Source: Mermis nigrescens
Lineage: Eukaryota; Nematoda; Enoplea; Mermithida; Mermithidae
Direction: 5' to 3'
Assembly (NCBI GenBank): GCA_036768485.1
Contig: JAVLUZ010000224.1
Span: 248,001-312,000 of the forward strand
DNA: 64,000 nt
The translations under genes and the position numbers were made by a program. The notes beneath the pieces were generated by a model. The model worked only from the letters and a program-made list of their open reading frames with translations, made no database searches and was not told the DNA's origin. Below, piece after piece: positions 1-11,699 of this stretch. Positions within the stretch are counted from its first letter, which is position 1; the number at the start of each line of letters is the position of its first letter.

Positions 1-723
1 CTCTTTGATCCATTGCAACGACATACGTATATTTATGTAGGTCCGCATGTTTGAACACTTAATTCGGGCGCTAAATGTAAAATTTCGTCACATTTCGATT
101 TGGAATCGAATTGGTTAATCGTCGACGATAACGAAAAACAAAGATAATCGTTTCCGTTCTCGTTTCCGGAGACGAGACAAATATTTTGAAATATTCAAAT
201 AATTTGAAAGTATTTTGGAAAAAGTAAAATCTTATACCTCTTTGAATATTTAAATATTTTAAATATTTTTTTAATCAAAATATTACATATCGCTATATTA
301 AAATATTCATTAATTTACTATATTTTTATTTATTTATTTGTTTATTTAAAATTTGTTTAGATATTTTGAAGCCATTCAATCAAAATTGTCGACGAGTATG
401 GTGTATGTCCTTAAATTTTGTTAGTTTTTTCTCTTTCCAATGAGACTGGCGTACGATATCTAGGCATATTGGAACCGGACTAAGTGACGCTTAAACCTGA
501 TCTTACGTCTCAAGTCGGATTAGAGTCTGAGTTAAAGAAAATCATTCTTTGAGCGTTTCAATAATCTCGAATCTCATTAAGTCAGAAAATCATTTTATTC
601 GGATATTTAACATTCATTTGATGCGAGATTAATATCTTTTTAGCGAGTTTAGCAGAATTTAAATTGACTGAATCTGAAAGCTTCTTACAAATTACTAAAA
701 AAGTTACGATTTGAAGTTAAAAC
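1..723. other. AT-rich stretch without a recognisable gene
   Basis: No open frame of note and no recognisable repeat terminus on either strand. It is AT-rich with several homopolymer-like runs, and ends at the 5' border of a MITE. I see nothing functional in it. Confidence 0.6.
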
Positions 724-987
724 CATAGGTGGGCAGCGCCAAAATTCTGGGGGGAGTGAAAGATTTTTCAAATGTCAAAAAATGGTCTCAAAAAATGGTG
801 GTATGGCGAAAAAACACCATTTTTCACCGTTTTTCATCGAGCACTATCCACTTGCATCGAAAAATTGCGATAAAAACGGAAAATAATTTCCAAAAAATTG
901 CATTCTAAACGGGGTATTTGGATTTCTGGGGGGGTATTCGGCCTTCTGGGAGGTGCATACTCCCCAAACCCCCCACGCCCACGAGTG
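724..987 (+). mobile_element. hAT-like MITE, family A copy 1
   Basis: This is a roughly 265-bp non-coding element of a family present about 20 times in the window. It starts CATAGGTGGGCAGC and ends in ...CGAGTG, fitting imperfect terminal inverted repeats CAYACSTGGGC. The flanks are GTTAAAAC (716-723) and GTTGAAAC (988-995), a 7/8 match to an 8-bp target duplication, which is the hAT signature. The interior carries the family core: a short palindrome ATGGTG...CACCAT, then TTTCGACGTTTCTCATC and G-runs. The open frame of the neighbouring retroelement runs into it on the opposite strand, so the last residues of that frame are MITE sequence. Confidence 0.85.
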
Positions 988-3900
988 GTTGAAACTCATG
1001 TTTTGGATGATTTCACCATACGTGTTTTTTTGAGGGGAAGGTGGGGTTTGCGAGGTTGACTTCCCTCCCTCCTGCCAAATGGCTGCTGACCGTACATGTA
1101 CAGTATGGGATTTCTGGGGCTCGAGATCTAAAGTCGAGAAAATAGTTGAACCTCGTAATTGACTAAAAATATCATCAATAAGAGGAAGGGGGTACGCATC
1201 CTTAACCGTACAATCGTTTAATTTACGATAATCTACGCAAAATCGTTTAGTTCCGTCTTTTTTATCAACCATAACAATGGGAGCTGCCCAGGGACTTTGG
1301 GAAGGTCGAATAATCCCAGAATCTAACATTTGATTAACATGCTCCTCAATTACCTGTCTTTTAGCAAACGGTATGCGATAAGGGGGTTGAGAAATAGGTC
1401 TATGATCAGCGGTATCAATTCCATGTCTAACAATGGTTGTTCTACCTAATTGATGGCCTATGCCAAAAACTTTGGCGTTAATGTCTAAAAATGCCACAAA
1501 TTGTTGACGAATTTGAGGATTTTTGATATGCGATAACTTTTCTTCGACCATTTTATGGAAATTTTTTATTTCCTCGCCATCCTCCTCCTCCTCCCTCTTT
1601 AAGTGTAAAGGAGTTTGAGGAACGGAAGAGATGGCTGCAATACGTGTGTTTTTATATAAACAAATAGGTTGTTTTGAATAATTTACAATCGGTAATGCAT
1701 CAATATTGTTAAAATCTGAATATAAATGCATATTAGGTACATATAAAGCATGCACTTTATCTAAATTTGAGTTTACACTTGTGATTCGAAGCCACTGATT
1801 AGCTAATGACGTTAGATCGGCAGTAACTGGTAATACGTAAATGGTCATAGGTGGTAAAATTACAGTGTCTTTAACTATCGCTAAAACTGTTGGTACACAC
1901 GAATTTACGCTTAAATTTGCATGCGAATTTACACTATTGGTTATTTTACACAAAGAAACTGGCAAATTATTGCCAAAACGAATAAAATGTTGCACATGAT
2001 CAGTAATAACACGGAGTTTGTTGCCACAAAGTTTAATTATAGAGTCATACCCTAAAAGAATAGAATAAGGGCTGTTTAACATAACTATAAACGTGATTGG
2101 CAGCGTTTGCTGTCCAATACGAGCATGCAAAACTACGTATCCGAGCGACTTGATGGAATGACCGGTGACAGAAACGGCGGATGGTCGCAAACAGGGATTC
2201 AGGGGTACTTCTGCAGTGACACGTTTATACGTCGAGTAATCGATAACTGTGACAGTAGAGCCAGAATTGACTAGCGCTTCCACGTGTTGACCATTAGGAA
2301 AATGGACAAAAACGTGTGGTCGGCGAATCTGAATTTTTGGTGAGTCATGAATCGCATAAATCGGCGTACGACTGCGATTTCGATGATAAGCGACTGATGG
2401 CTCGGGGCGTTGGCGGGCAGGTGGTCGAGCGAGGCGAATAAATTGCGAAGTTCGCTGACGTGGTAAGCGACACAAAGATGCAAACCACTGACACAACAAC
2501 GTAACAGAACCACATCCCCACTGACACCACATGCAACACCAACCATAACGCAAAGCTAAATAGCCGATATAAATAAAGAAAACTGCAAAAATTGCCCAAA
2601 ATAATGCATTTGTGATTGTATGAATAAATCCTCCACTAAAAGAAGATAATGCATGACCAGTATTTGAAAATAAACCACTAACAGCACTTTGCAGATGTGA
2701 CACAGTTAAACCATTTACATCCTTTACGCCATCGCCTATATCTCTAAGTACTTGACGAAATTGGGCAGGATCAACGTGTAAAGTTGATGTAAAATTAACT
2801 AATTGTTGCATTTGTTTCTGTAATCTCCATGTTTCAAGTGTAGCGAGTTCCAGGGATGTTTGAAAAGGTGGGTGTTGTCCGACCTCTTTTAATAGTAATG
2901 GGACATCAAAGACAATGGGGCTTCGGGATGCTAAGGAAAAATTTAAACGTTGTAAAAGAGGTTTTACATCTACGGTTCCGCGGGGGCTGACCCACCTTTG
3001 AGTTTTAGGGTCAAAATGGACTCCCACCGGAAGATTAAAACACGGTACTTTTGGGGCGTTAGCCACAACATCTTCTGACCCTGGTAAAACAAAATACACA
3101 GTTTCGTTTACAATTATAGGTAGCATAGCATAGCAAGTATCAGCGACTTGATAATTCCAAAATATTAAATCAGCCTTAAGTTGCATACACGGCCATACTA
3201 GCAAAGTTTTGCCTGCCATTCGGGCAGCGACATCGCGGCGGCGCAGCCATAATCGGGCTGCTGCCGTCGGATCTAAACGTAATAATTCAGAAACAATCTG
3301 AAGCTGCGAATCTGCCAATCGGCAGATTTGCATCCAAATTTGATTAAATCGGTTAGATTCCCATGTTGTGAGTGTTGCTTCTAAATATTGTATGCGCGAA
3401 TTAAATTCTGTAAATTGAATTATAAGTGGATCGTTGGGTTGAGGGGTGGCTGGGGTTCCCCCACGTATGTGTCGTGCTAGAATTTTAATTGGCTCAAAAT
3501 CAGGTTGGGCCGTCCGAAAAGTTTCAGAATCATACAATTGCAAAATAGTACCTTGGTCCATGTACAATAAGTATGGCGGTAAACAATGATTTTTAGGCAA
3601 AGTTTTATTTTTAAAAAGTGTAAATGCTTCTTGCAATTGCTCAATGATATAATATGGCCCAGATCGTTGAATTAATAAATTTTGTCCGTCTGTTACAAAA
3701 GGACAAGGAGTTTTTAAATCGGCTGATTGCCATATAATAATCGAATCATCAATTATACACTGGTCTGTTTCGAGTTTACACGCTGATACATCGCCTAAAT
3801 TAGATAGCACATGCACACCATCATAAGTAGCTACCTGACCTTGCTGAATTATCGCATTGTCCACTGATTCACAAGCATCCTTACAACAATACTGATATCT

Positions 3901-4743
3901 TACCGTTAAGGTCGAATTAGTACGCCACAAACCTTGGCGTACGTTGTAAAGTCGTTGTCCTCGATAATATTCGCTAGCGATCATTCGGAGGCAGCGATGC
4001 AGCGAGATTGTTTGCGGTTCATGCGAGTCTCGGACGATTCCACGGGAGCCGAGGAAGCCGGTGTTGGTGCAAATCGTGTGCGTTGTGGCCACACACCGAT
4101 AGGCTCGCGCGGTAGTCGCTTCGAGATTCGGCGTCCAAATTTTGGCGTGAAATGCGCGAACGTGTCCTTCAATGGGCGATTTACACGAAATATTCGTCGG
4201 TAGCGCATAATAGGCGCCAGCAGGTTGCTGTTCACATAACTGAAAAGCTTTTGCGCCTGGAAAACTAAAAAGAACGATGTTCGCTACGCAAAACACGATT
4301 AAGCCTAAAATTATACATATTTGTGCATAATGTTGACAAACATTCAAGAAATTCTTCGTTTTGTGTAAATTTGGCGCACTTATCTTTTTCTCGCTACAAT
4401 TGGCGTAAAAAGTCATTAATTTTGACCGCATCGTGTGATAAAAACTCACTTTCGTCGGAATCTCACTTACCTGGGGACTCACTTGGTCCCAATTTGGTAT
4501 ATTTATCTGGCGAATTCTAAAATTCGAGCAAAATTGCATTAAATTTGTACGTAAACATCGATATAAATTTAATTTAATAGGATCTCCAGGCTCCCCACTT
4601 ACTTTTCGACTTACCTGGTCGGGAGCCACCCTTATTTGTCCCTGATCCATCCTGTTGACGTGTTCATTTCGAACGGTAATCATCAAGCGTTCTTGGGGCC
4701 CGTCCCGGACCAATGCGATTTGGCGTTCGCCCACATTCAACAC
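844..4743 (-). pseudogene. Envelope-like glycoprotein fused to protease and truncated RT (LTR retroelement)
   Basis: An uninterrupted 1299-codon frame, open back to about 4896; the codon at 4743 is GTG and the first in-frame ATG is residue 21, so the start is uncertain and may come by splicing. Residues 1-760 look like a membrane glycoprotein: hydrophobic segments near 141-162 and 712-735, a Cys-rich patch after the second, a CC-x3-C cluster near 286, and several N-x-S/T sites. A basic linker (755-795) follows. Residues 808-905 are a retropepsin-like domain with the [11 protein letters not shown] motif and a later ILLGYD; the catalytic Asp of DSG is Asn here (codon 2266-2268). Residues 1115-1206 are the start of a Ty3/Gypsy-type RT with [15 protein letters not shown] and STLDL. 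Homology stops near 1122, just after the first catalytic Asp; the tail is unrelated DNA plus MITE. RNase H, integrase and the 3' LTR are missing. The domain order envelope-protease-RT is unusual. It could be a recombinant rather than a natural polyprotein. Confidence 0.75.
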
Positions 4744-6010
4744 GGCAGATTGGCTGATTGACCGTGAATCGATAGGTATTTTCAGTAAAGGTGTCGAAAT
4801 AGTTTGAATCGCACAAATTACATCATGTTCATTTTCACACGTTAAGTTACTTACGTCATCCGAAATCAGCTCGTTTTTGTCTCTAAAATCGTCGTTTTGC
4901 TACAAGTGCTGATTGCGTCGTCATATTAGGCATACGCGATACTAATAATTCGGAATTTACTTCAATCGGACGGACTCACGAAACGACATTTTTGTTTACA
5001 CGGATAAAACATGAGGGTCTTATTCGGGCGCAAACGCAATAACGCGGAAGCTATACGCTCGCCCTCGCGAGCAAGGGTCAAGCTCGCACATTTAATATTA
5101 CTGGACACACACACATACACAATCTCAGCGCTGCCCTTTTTCGCTGGGATTCGGTAGGTCTGCTACACATTAGGTAGCGTTTTAGGTTACGGTACGTCTC
5201 CACCACACTGCATACAATCGGTCCATATTCATATGACTTAGATCTAAGATTTTTCCAACAAGAGCTATCCCAACGTCCGTCGGCGTATTCAATGGGTAGC
5301 TCGGGTCAACCGATTGTTCACTCCCGTGCATTAATGTACTCGTACGTACGATCTGCAGTGCTAACCAGGTATACCTGAATCTTCAAACACTATAATATTT
5401 AGCATGCTTTCCGGAAGTCTCATCGTAACCTAGCCGACTCTTACAAAGCATGCATTGTCCGTACGACGGGCCAGTTGGTCGTACTTTAACCATAAAGAAC
5501 CTTTATTTCTGCGCGCAGTAAACCAATGCAGCGACAAAACGGGATACTGTAAGCTATTCCGTACCTCATTAACGCGCGCTTGAAATACAATAGTCAAACA
5601 GTACCACGCTGCGCGCTCATTAATTCATTCCTAAGCTGGCCGGGCAGTATATTTAATTAGGATTCGGTGCTCATCTGGACCCTTTTTCATCAAAGATTAA
5701 TATTTTCGGCTTTCTTTTTTTTCTTTTTAAGAGTCGTCATTTAGGTGGAAGCTTTTAGGTCAACTAATCTTTTATTAGGAGAGCTAGAAATTGCTCTCCG
5801 GTCCAAAGTCCAAATGTCCTGTGGTTGCTCTTTGGAAAAATAAGCTGATGAGAAAGTACTTAAAATCGGCAGATGTAGAGTAAGAGGACACATGACAGAT
5901 CTTAATTGCGGTTTTCTGCCTAATGCCCGCTCGTTTTCAGCTAGATTTTCCGTCACTTGAAAATCGAGATAAAAGGAAATTACTTTTGGCCGAAATATAA
6001 TTATTGTCCG
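4744..6010 (-). other. Upstream region of the retroelement, no gag found
   Basis: Between the envelope frame and the candidate leader there is no convincing gag. The only minus-strand frame of note is 71 codons (5741-5956) without a motif I recognise. A possible splice acceptor (minus-strand TTTTAG, near 4883) lies just inside the upstream limit of the envelope frame, which would fit a spliced envelope message. That is inference. Confidence 0.35.
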
Positions 6011-6372
6011 AAGCTTAATGAATGCTCTCGTGTAACCCTATTCTTGAGTCAGATCGGGATTAACAAAGAAAATAATAATAATAATAAGCTCACATCTGTC
6101 TGAAACCGTTAATGGCAGACAAAAATTGTGTTCTTAAGCTTAATGAATGCTCTCATGTAACCCTATTCTTGAGTCAGATCGGGATTAACAAAGAGAATAA
6201 TAATAAGCTCACATCTGTCTGAAACCGTCAATGGCAGACAAAAATTGTGTTCTTAAGCTTAATGAATGCTCTAATGTAACCCCATTCTTGAGTCAGATCG
6301 GGATTAACAAAAAGAAAATAATAATAAGCTCACATCTGTCTGAAACCGGTAATGGCAGACAAAAATTGTGTT
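6011..6372. repeat. Three tandem copies of a roughly 120-bp unit
   Basis: The unit begins AAGCTTAATGAATGCTCT at 6011, about 6136 and 6255, giving periods of about 125 and 119 bp. Each unit holds TTGAGTCAGATCGGGATTAA, a short (AAT)n run of variable length that accounts for the period difference, and GGCAGACAAAAATTGTGTT. The copies are nearly identical, so the array is young. It lies inside the proposed retroelement leader; function unknown. Confidence 0.9.
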
Positions 6373-6856
6373 TTCTCGAGAATTCGTATATAGATGGAAA
6401 TTATACTGTACCTCACGTTATAATGCAACATTGAGGCAAAGCGAAAATCACAATTTTGAACTAAAAATAATTGTATCTCTCGTTATAGCAAAATTTTGAG
6501 ATATAAAATAGCAGATTAGAATGAAAATAAGGACACTTTCAGACAAATTATCTCAAATTATAGTGCAAATTAAAGATGTCAAAATCTTTGGGAAATAATA
6601 GTATATTTTCTCAACATAACGCACTATCGCATGTTAAAACAACCAACTTACAATTTGGCACTTTTTTATGATCAGAAAATGACGTAAAAGCCTAATTACT
6701 AACCCTTTTGCGATTTCTGCGTAGCCATTGCGAGGAATCCATCCCAGGCGTCCGTCGTCGATTTAACGCGACGTCAGCAATGAGACACAAGTCTCGGTTT
6801 TCGCTAAAGCTAGCAGCATGAGCACGTCCAGTCGTCGTCGGCAAAACTTCGTACGT

Positions 6857-6864
6857 ACCTCAGT
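6857..6864 (-). promoter_or_regulatory. Possible 5' splice donor in retroelement leader
   Basis: On the minus strand CTGAG|GTACGT is a good donor. It lies about 120 bp downstream of the proposed LTR end. Many envelope-bearing retroelements splice the envelope message from such a leader donor. Inference only. Confidence 0.3.
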
Positions 6865-6978
6865 CGTTTTCTCAAAGTTGTAGCTCACGGGCTCAATCGT
6901 CCACTCTTCGCTCGAGTCTCAAATCGACGCTTCTTGCGAGCGGGGTCGGGATCCATTTCCCACGTTTGCCACCCAAAA

Positions 6979-7577
6979 ATGTAAGGTTTAGGGTTTGGCT
7001 ATTCCTTACATTTAGGGTTAATTCGTCTAGTGGTATAAAGTTCGCTTGTTAATCATTATCTTGGAAATATTGCTATCAGAATTCACAATACTAAGGCTAG
7101 TAAAATCAATAATTCATAGGCGATGCACGTTTCGGCCCATGGCCCTCAATACATAGTTTAACGTGAGCTAAATCATATCCTACTGTAATCACACGTATGC
7201 CACATCGTAAGCTTATACCATGTAGCTGGCCAGCTAGCTGGCCAGCCTCGATCCTAAGCTACATATTAGTGGAGATCTCTTGGACTGAGCTATTTACTAT
7301 AGAGCGGGTAGTATTTAAGCAACAAATAGTAGGCGGAATTACGAATATAGAAAATGGGCGGTATACCTAATAAGTACCTAGCTTAAGCATAAATATACGA
7401 ACGTAAAATAAGACTGTTAGCTGCTGAATGTATCGGCTTTGTTACAGTATCTTACAGATAAGTGTCATATGACAACTTATGTACACAGTCAAGAACAAAT
7501 ATTGATAAAACTGATCTTAATGCATTCTTAACCTCGTACCGGACAAATACCTCCTAAGTTTTTAAGATAAGAAAGAT
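6979..7577 (-). mobile_element. Candidate 5' LTR of the 0.8-7 kb retroelement
   Basis: Read on the minus strand, the sequence ends ...CCTTACA at 6979 and is followed by TTTTTGGGTGGCAAACG, which resembles a primer-binding-site start (TGG...) a few bases after the LTR. The stretch has no ORF and contains TATA-like motifs. The outer boundary near 7577 (minus strand TGTACATC) is a guess, because a MITE abuts it and the matching 3' LTR is deleted. No second copy is in the window to confirm it. Confidence 0.35.
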
Positions 7578-7582
7578 GTACA

Positions 7583-7862
7583 CCATAGGTGGGCAGCACC
7601 GAAATTCTTTGGGGGGGGGTGAAAAAATTTCTGGGGGGGGGTGAAAAAATTTTTGAAGGTTAAAAAAATGGTCTTAAAAGTGGTCGTATGGCAAAAAAAA
7701 CACCATTTTTCGACGTTTCTCATCAAGCTCTATCCAATGGCATCAAAAAATTGCTAAAAAAGCAAAAAAACGTTTTCTGGGGGGTATTTAGATTTCTGGG
7801 AGGAGGTATTTCAACTTCTGGGGGGCTGCATACCCCAAACCCCTCCCCACGCCCATGTGTGG
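7583..7862 (+). mobile_element. hAT-like MITE, family A copy 2 (long-G variant)
   Basis: Starts CCATAGGTGGGCAGC, ends CCCATGTGTGG, with the full family core between. It belongs to a subfamily with a duplicated G-run/GTGAAAAAATTT block near the 5' end, shared with the inner copy at 52.6 kb. The flanking octamers do not match, so the insertion may be old or rearranged. Confidence 0.85.
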
Positions 7863-8027
7863 GTCCCACTCGTACGTTGGGAGTTCGTGGCGTCAATAGC
7901 AATTTGAGTTGATAGTCGATTCAATATCGCCGCAGTAAACGTTCGTATATACTGTACCACTCGATATGATAAACAGCAATCGATCCAAAACACTTCGTAA
8001 TGTGTAACTACATTGGTTGGTTACACT

Positions 8028-8264
8028 CATATGTGGGCAGCAAGAAAATTCTGGGGGTGCAAGATTTTTCAAAGGTCAAAAAACGGCCTTAAAAATGGCG
8101 GTACGGCGTAAAAACACCATTTTTCGACGTTTCTCATCAAGTCCATTGGCATCAAAAAATTGGGTAAAAACGAAAAAAATTTTCAAAAATTGAATTCTGG
8201 GGGTATTTTGGTTTCTCGATGGGGGTGCATACCCCCTAAACCCTCCCCATCACGCTCAGGTGTG
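8028..8264 (+). mobile_element. hAT-like MITE, family A copy 3, perfect 8-bp TSD
   Basis: Starts CATATGTGGGCAGC and ends CTCAGGTGTG. It is flanked by identical GTTACACT octamers (8020-8027 and 8265-8272). This copy fixes the ends of the family and its 8-bp duplication. Confidence 0.93.
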
Positions 8265-8272
8265 GTTACACT

Positions 8273-8780
8273 CCCCCACGTTCCGGAAAATATTTGGGAT
8301 GCAGTTCCGAATTTTTCAAAACAATCAGCGATCTTGGCTGTAAAACGAGTTTATAGCGGCCCAACAGCGGCATAAATTGAGAGTTCGACAAATAAATGGT
8401 CGCTTGTGGCAAATTGAAATCCTCACCCAACCCTGCTGACCCAGGAGGCGAGAAAAATTTGAATGAAAAATATTGGAGTATCGAAACCTTGCCCGTTAGT
8501 CGGTTAACTAGCGTTAAGAACAGGACACAAAAATACTGAGCGAAAATCAAGTTAAGACAAGAGATTATTAAGGCACAACAATAAGATCATAAGGCAAGAG
8601 AAAAATTAAGAGCATAGACGTAAAATGAAGATAATGCGGTAATTTAAAACAGAGGAATGCAATTATGCGAGAATACTGACAAGAAAAATAACATAAGAAA
8701 TAATATGAGAAATAAACACAGTAAAGATAAAATGCGAAAATAAATGTTGACAAATGAGCAAAATGACTAGGGACGATTGA
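8273..8780. other. No gene seen
   Basis: Plain AT-rich DNA between a MITE and a GC-richer relic. Short frames here have no recognisable motif. Confidence 0.5.
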
Positions 8781-9890
8781 CTTCCGGCGACAAGTCGTAA
8801 CTGCTGGTCAATATGGCGACGATCACTGACGCGAGTGGCTGTCTGGCCGGCAATGCGAAGAGGCGGAACGCTCGCGTTTGGTGTCAGTTTTGTGTCGAAC
8901 AGAAGATTGATCCCAAGACGGTGTAATCAATGACATAGTTGCAATGTGGATTAAATGGTCGCGTGTCATCCTCCGAATCGTAATGCCTGTGCTCTAGTGG
9001 CGGTAATGGTGGTGCATATCGGGAAAACTGTAGCTCAGACGCGGCTGCGGCGGTGGCATCAATCACGTCACAACGTGGATTTGCATGCTTTGGTAGGACG
9101 CTTCCTGCAACAGTCGATTCGTAGGCTCGAAATAATGCGGCTTTCGGTCGCAATCATGGGCAATATGGCCGACATTCAATGTTGAGGGTACAATTGCCTC
9201 GATGGTACCGAACCAAGTAAGCCTTCATCAAAATGGCGCTCGCGCGGATGATCGAAAATTCGAGTTTTCGGCTCAAGCAAACGTTGTCGACGTTCTTTCT
9301 TGTAATTCCGGAGTCGATGGGTCGCTCGGGAATGATTTTGTGTGATAGAAATCTTCAAGACAGTTCAAATGTTCTTTTGGATTGGCATGGCGAACCAAGG
9401 AAGAAATGGTCAACGAGCCCAGGCGACGCGTCATGGTGGCTTGAATGGGCAATGGTTGAGTGGTACCTTTGTCAATCTTTCTCCGCAATAATCGTTTGGA
9501 TACGGCGTATTTCAATTTGGGCCAGCACTTCCTAAATTGTTGACTTGATGCCTTAACTTTGCTGAAGACCCTCTTGGGTCCTGTGGGAGGAGGCAAGACA
9601 TTTTTGCGTCCCTTCGGCAGATTAGGCGTGACGTGGTTGCATACTTTTGCAAATATTGGGTGAGGTCATCCGGCATTTTTGCTTGCAAATAAAACGACAA
9701 GCTTTGACGTCCTTGATAATGTTTCAATTAAGGTTGGAACGGTAATATGTGGATCGGTGTCCGTTCGAATAGCCTTAATATGCTGATGCAATTTGAAGGG
9801 ATCCTCGACATTCTCAGCTAACTCCAGAAATTCTGGAGCAATGCTTCAGTTGGGAACTCGGTGCATTCTTGCGGAATTATTCATTTTCAG
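8780..9890 (-). pseudogene. GC-richer decayed ORF, possibly gag-like
   Basis: This block is clearly GC-richer than its surroundings. On the minus strand it reads as a chain of frames broken by stops and frameshifts, in order 9880-9730, 9727-9512, 9596-9273 and 9153-8884. The first part (LELAENVEDPFKLHQHIKAI) and the basic, Pro- and Arg-rich later part suggest a retroelement gag or another transposon protein. No intact zinc knuckle or catalytic motif is visible. Assignment is inference; a broken cellular gene is possible. Confidence 0.3.
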
Positions 9891-10099
9891 TATTGTATTT
9901 CTTTGCAACGGTTAGAATTCAGTACAAAACCAGTCAAACAATTTTTGTTTAGAAACCATCTTTTTGTCCATTTTGTATAACGTAGTTTTTTAGCATGATT
10001 GAAAGTGAATTAAAATTTTTCAAATTGGATGGAGGTGGTGCGGTACCCCAATTTTTCCAAAAACAGACAAAAAACAGGTCCAAGTTTGTGCTTGGGCGA

Positions 10100-10560
10100 A
10101 ACAACGTTTTTTTCGCGTTTTACGTTGCTCCAAACACTTTTATTTATAATGCTTTTTTTGGCGCAACATTTTTCGAAAAATTTCAAATTTTCCAACGACT
10201 CTGTGTGAACAAATTATTAAATTCTTTTATCTTTTAACGTAAACCCGGCGCAAAGCGCCGGAAAATTCGAAAAAAAATCAAATTTAAGAAGAGAAAGCGC
10301 GTTTAGAAACTTGAACTACTGCTTTCCTCTATTTTAAAATTCTGACGCGAAGCTGCTCGAAAATTTTTCGAAATAAAAGAAAAGTATGCTAACATAAAGC
10401 AGTTTCTGCTCTTGAAAACGTATTCCTTAGGCAGCCAGGCCGCCGAAAAAAATCTAATAAATTCACGAATAGAATTAGAAATTATGATCACTGACAGGCA
10501 AGTCATTGCAAATTACAATAACATTCCCGCCAACTTTTGGGCCAATGGACAGGAACGAAA
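10100..10560. repeat. Dispersed repeat, diverged copy of 35.35-35.83 kb
   Basis: Runs parallel to 35,350-35,830 in the same orientation. Shared landmarks in order: an AACGTTTTTTTCG-like segment, CGTTTAGAA-CTTGAA-TACTGCT, GAAATA-AAGAAAA-TATGCT, AAGCAGTTT-TGCTCTTGAAA and ATCACTGAC. No ORF. The family is unclassified; the copies are old. Confidence 0.6.
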
Positions 10561-10589
10561 AATCCGCTTCTAGCCATTGCATTACTGTG

Positions 10590-11130
10590 TGTAACGTAAG
10601 GGACAACGCGTATTACTAATTAAAGAAAAAACTCACGATTTACCCTTCTTGGCATTGTAATATTTAATTCAGAATAAAAACCAATTATAAACAAAAGCCC
10701 AAATCCACACAACAGAACACCAACTAACACGACTGAACACTTAGTGTTATAACATATGATATTTAAATCTTTCTTAACTATGGGAAGATGCACTTCGCTT
10801 GATAATAGGTTTTTAGAAAAGTTTTAAGAGTTTTCAAAGCAGAAAATTAGCGTAGTGAATAAGATATGCAAACAAGTGTCGAGAAAATAAGAAGTAACTA
10901 ACTTGAGTATAGACAAAGTAACAATCGAGCGGAATTTGTCAAATAAGTAAGCTAAATTAGGAAAAGCCATTAAACGGATATAAGTACTTATAATTAATCA
11001 AAGGTTAATATACCTAAGATTTGGTTAATTAGCACGTGAACTTTAACGTTCTTGATTCTTGACTTTACAATTGGGTGGGTTTATCACGTAGGCTATTTAT
11101 TAAGTGCGTAAGCTGGTTTTCTCTGTCACA
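10590..11130 (-). mobile_element. 3' LTR of second retroelement
   Basis: On the minus strand the sequence after the polypurine tract begins TGTGACAGAGAAAACC and can be read to ...CCCTTACGTTACA near 10590, giving a TG...CA unit of about 540 bp. It has no coding capacity and a CATATGTTATAAC segment that could be promoter-like. The 5' partner was not found, so the outer end is approximate. Confidence 0.5.
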
Positions 11131-11144
11131 TCCCCCCTTCCTTA
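11131..11144 (-). promoter_or_regulatory. Polypurine tract
   Basis: Minus-strand AAGGAAGGGGGGA lies directly against TGTGACAG. This is the expected plus-strand primer for reverse transcription, and places the envelope relic in the usual position just upstream of the 3' LTR. Confidence 0.6.
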
Positions 11145-11699
11145 GTTGGGCTGGGCCGTCCTTGGACGATAAAAGTTGTGTCGAGTCAAAAAGCTTTCTA
11201 GGAAGGGTGCGAAGTAAAAATAACAGTTAAAAATGTAGCAATCTATGCAGAATACACTGAATGTAGTAGTTGGGTTTTAGTGTTTCTAAGATAGTTCAAT
11301 TTCTTGGTAAGTCTCATTGTGAGGCGTCCAAGCGCTGAACTTTCTAAAAATACCCTGGGACAAAATTTGGTAGGGGCGTTCGTCAAATGTAAAATCTGGC
11401 CAGATCTTGAACTGTAAACTCACACACGGTCGGTATATACGTGATCGTTTAAATCGTTAAAGATCATATTTCTAACAATACTGCATGAAGCTGACTCTAT
11501 GCTTGCAAGTGAAGTGTCATGAAGCGTTATGTGATTGTCTGAGGCTTTATAAGACACGTTTGGTGCCTTGGAACCCGGTAACGTGTTTTTTCTTATTTTA
11601 ATTTTAATGGTGCAAGTAGTGCCGCGCCAATATTTCAATATTTGTAGAAGTATTAGCGCCAGATACGATAAGATTTGATTTTAATTTGCGACATATGTA

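Noticed and set aside
6011..6372. CRISPR array
   Set aside because: Three long units with no regular short repeat/spacer pattern; the DNA is eukaryotic.
9233..9535. 100-codon plus-strand frame
   Set aside because: Overlaps the gag-like relic, whose opposite-strand reading has better composition; no motif.
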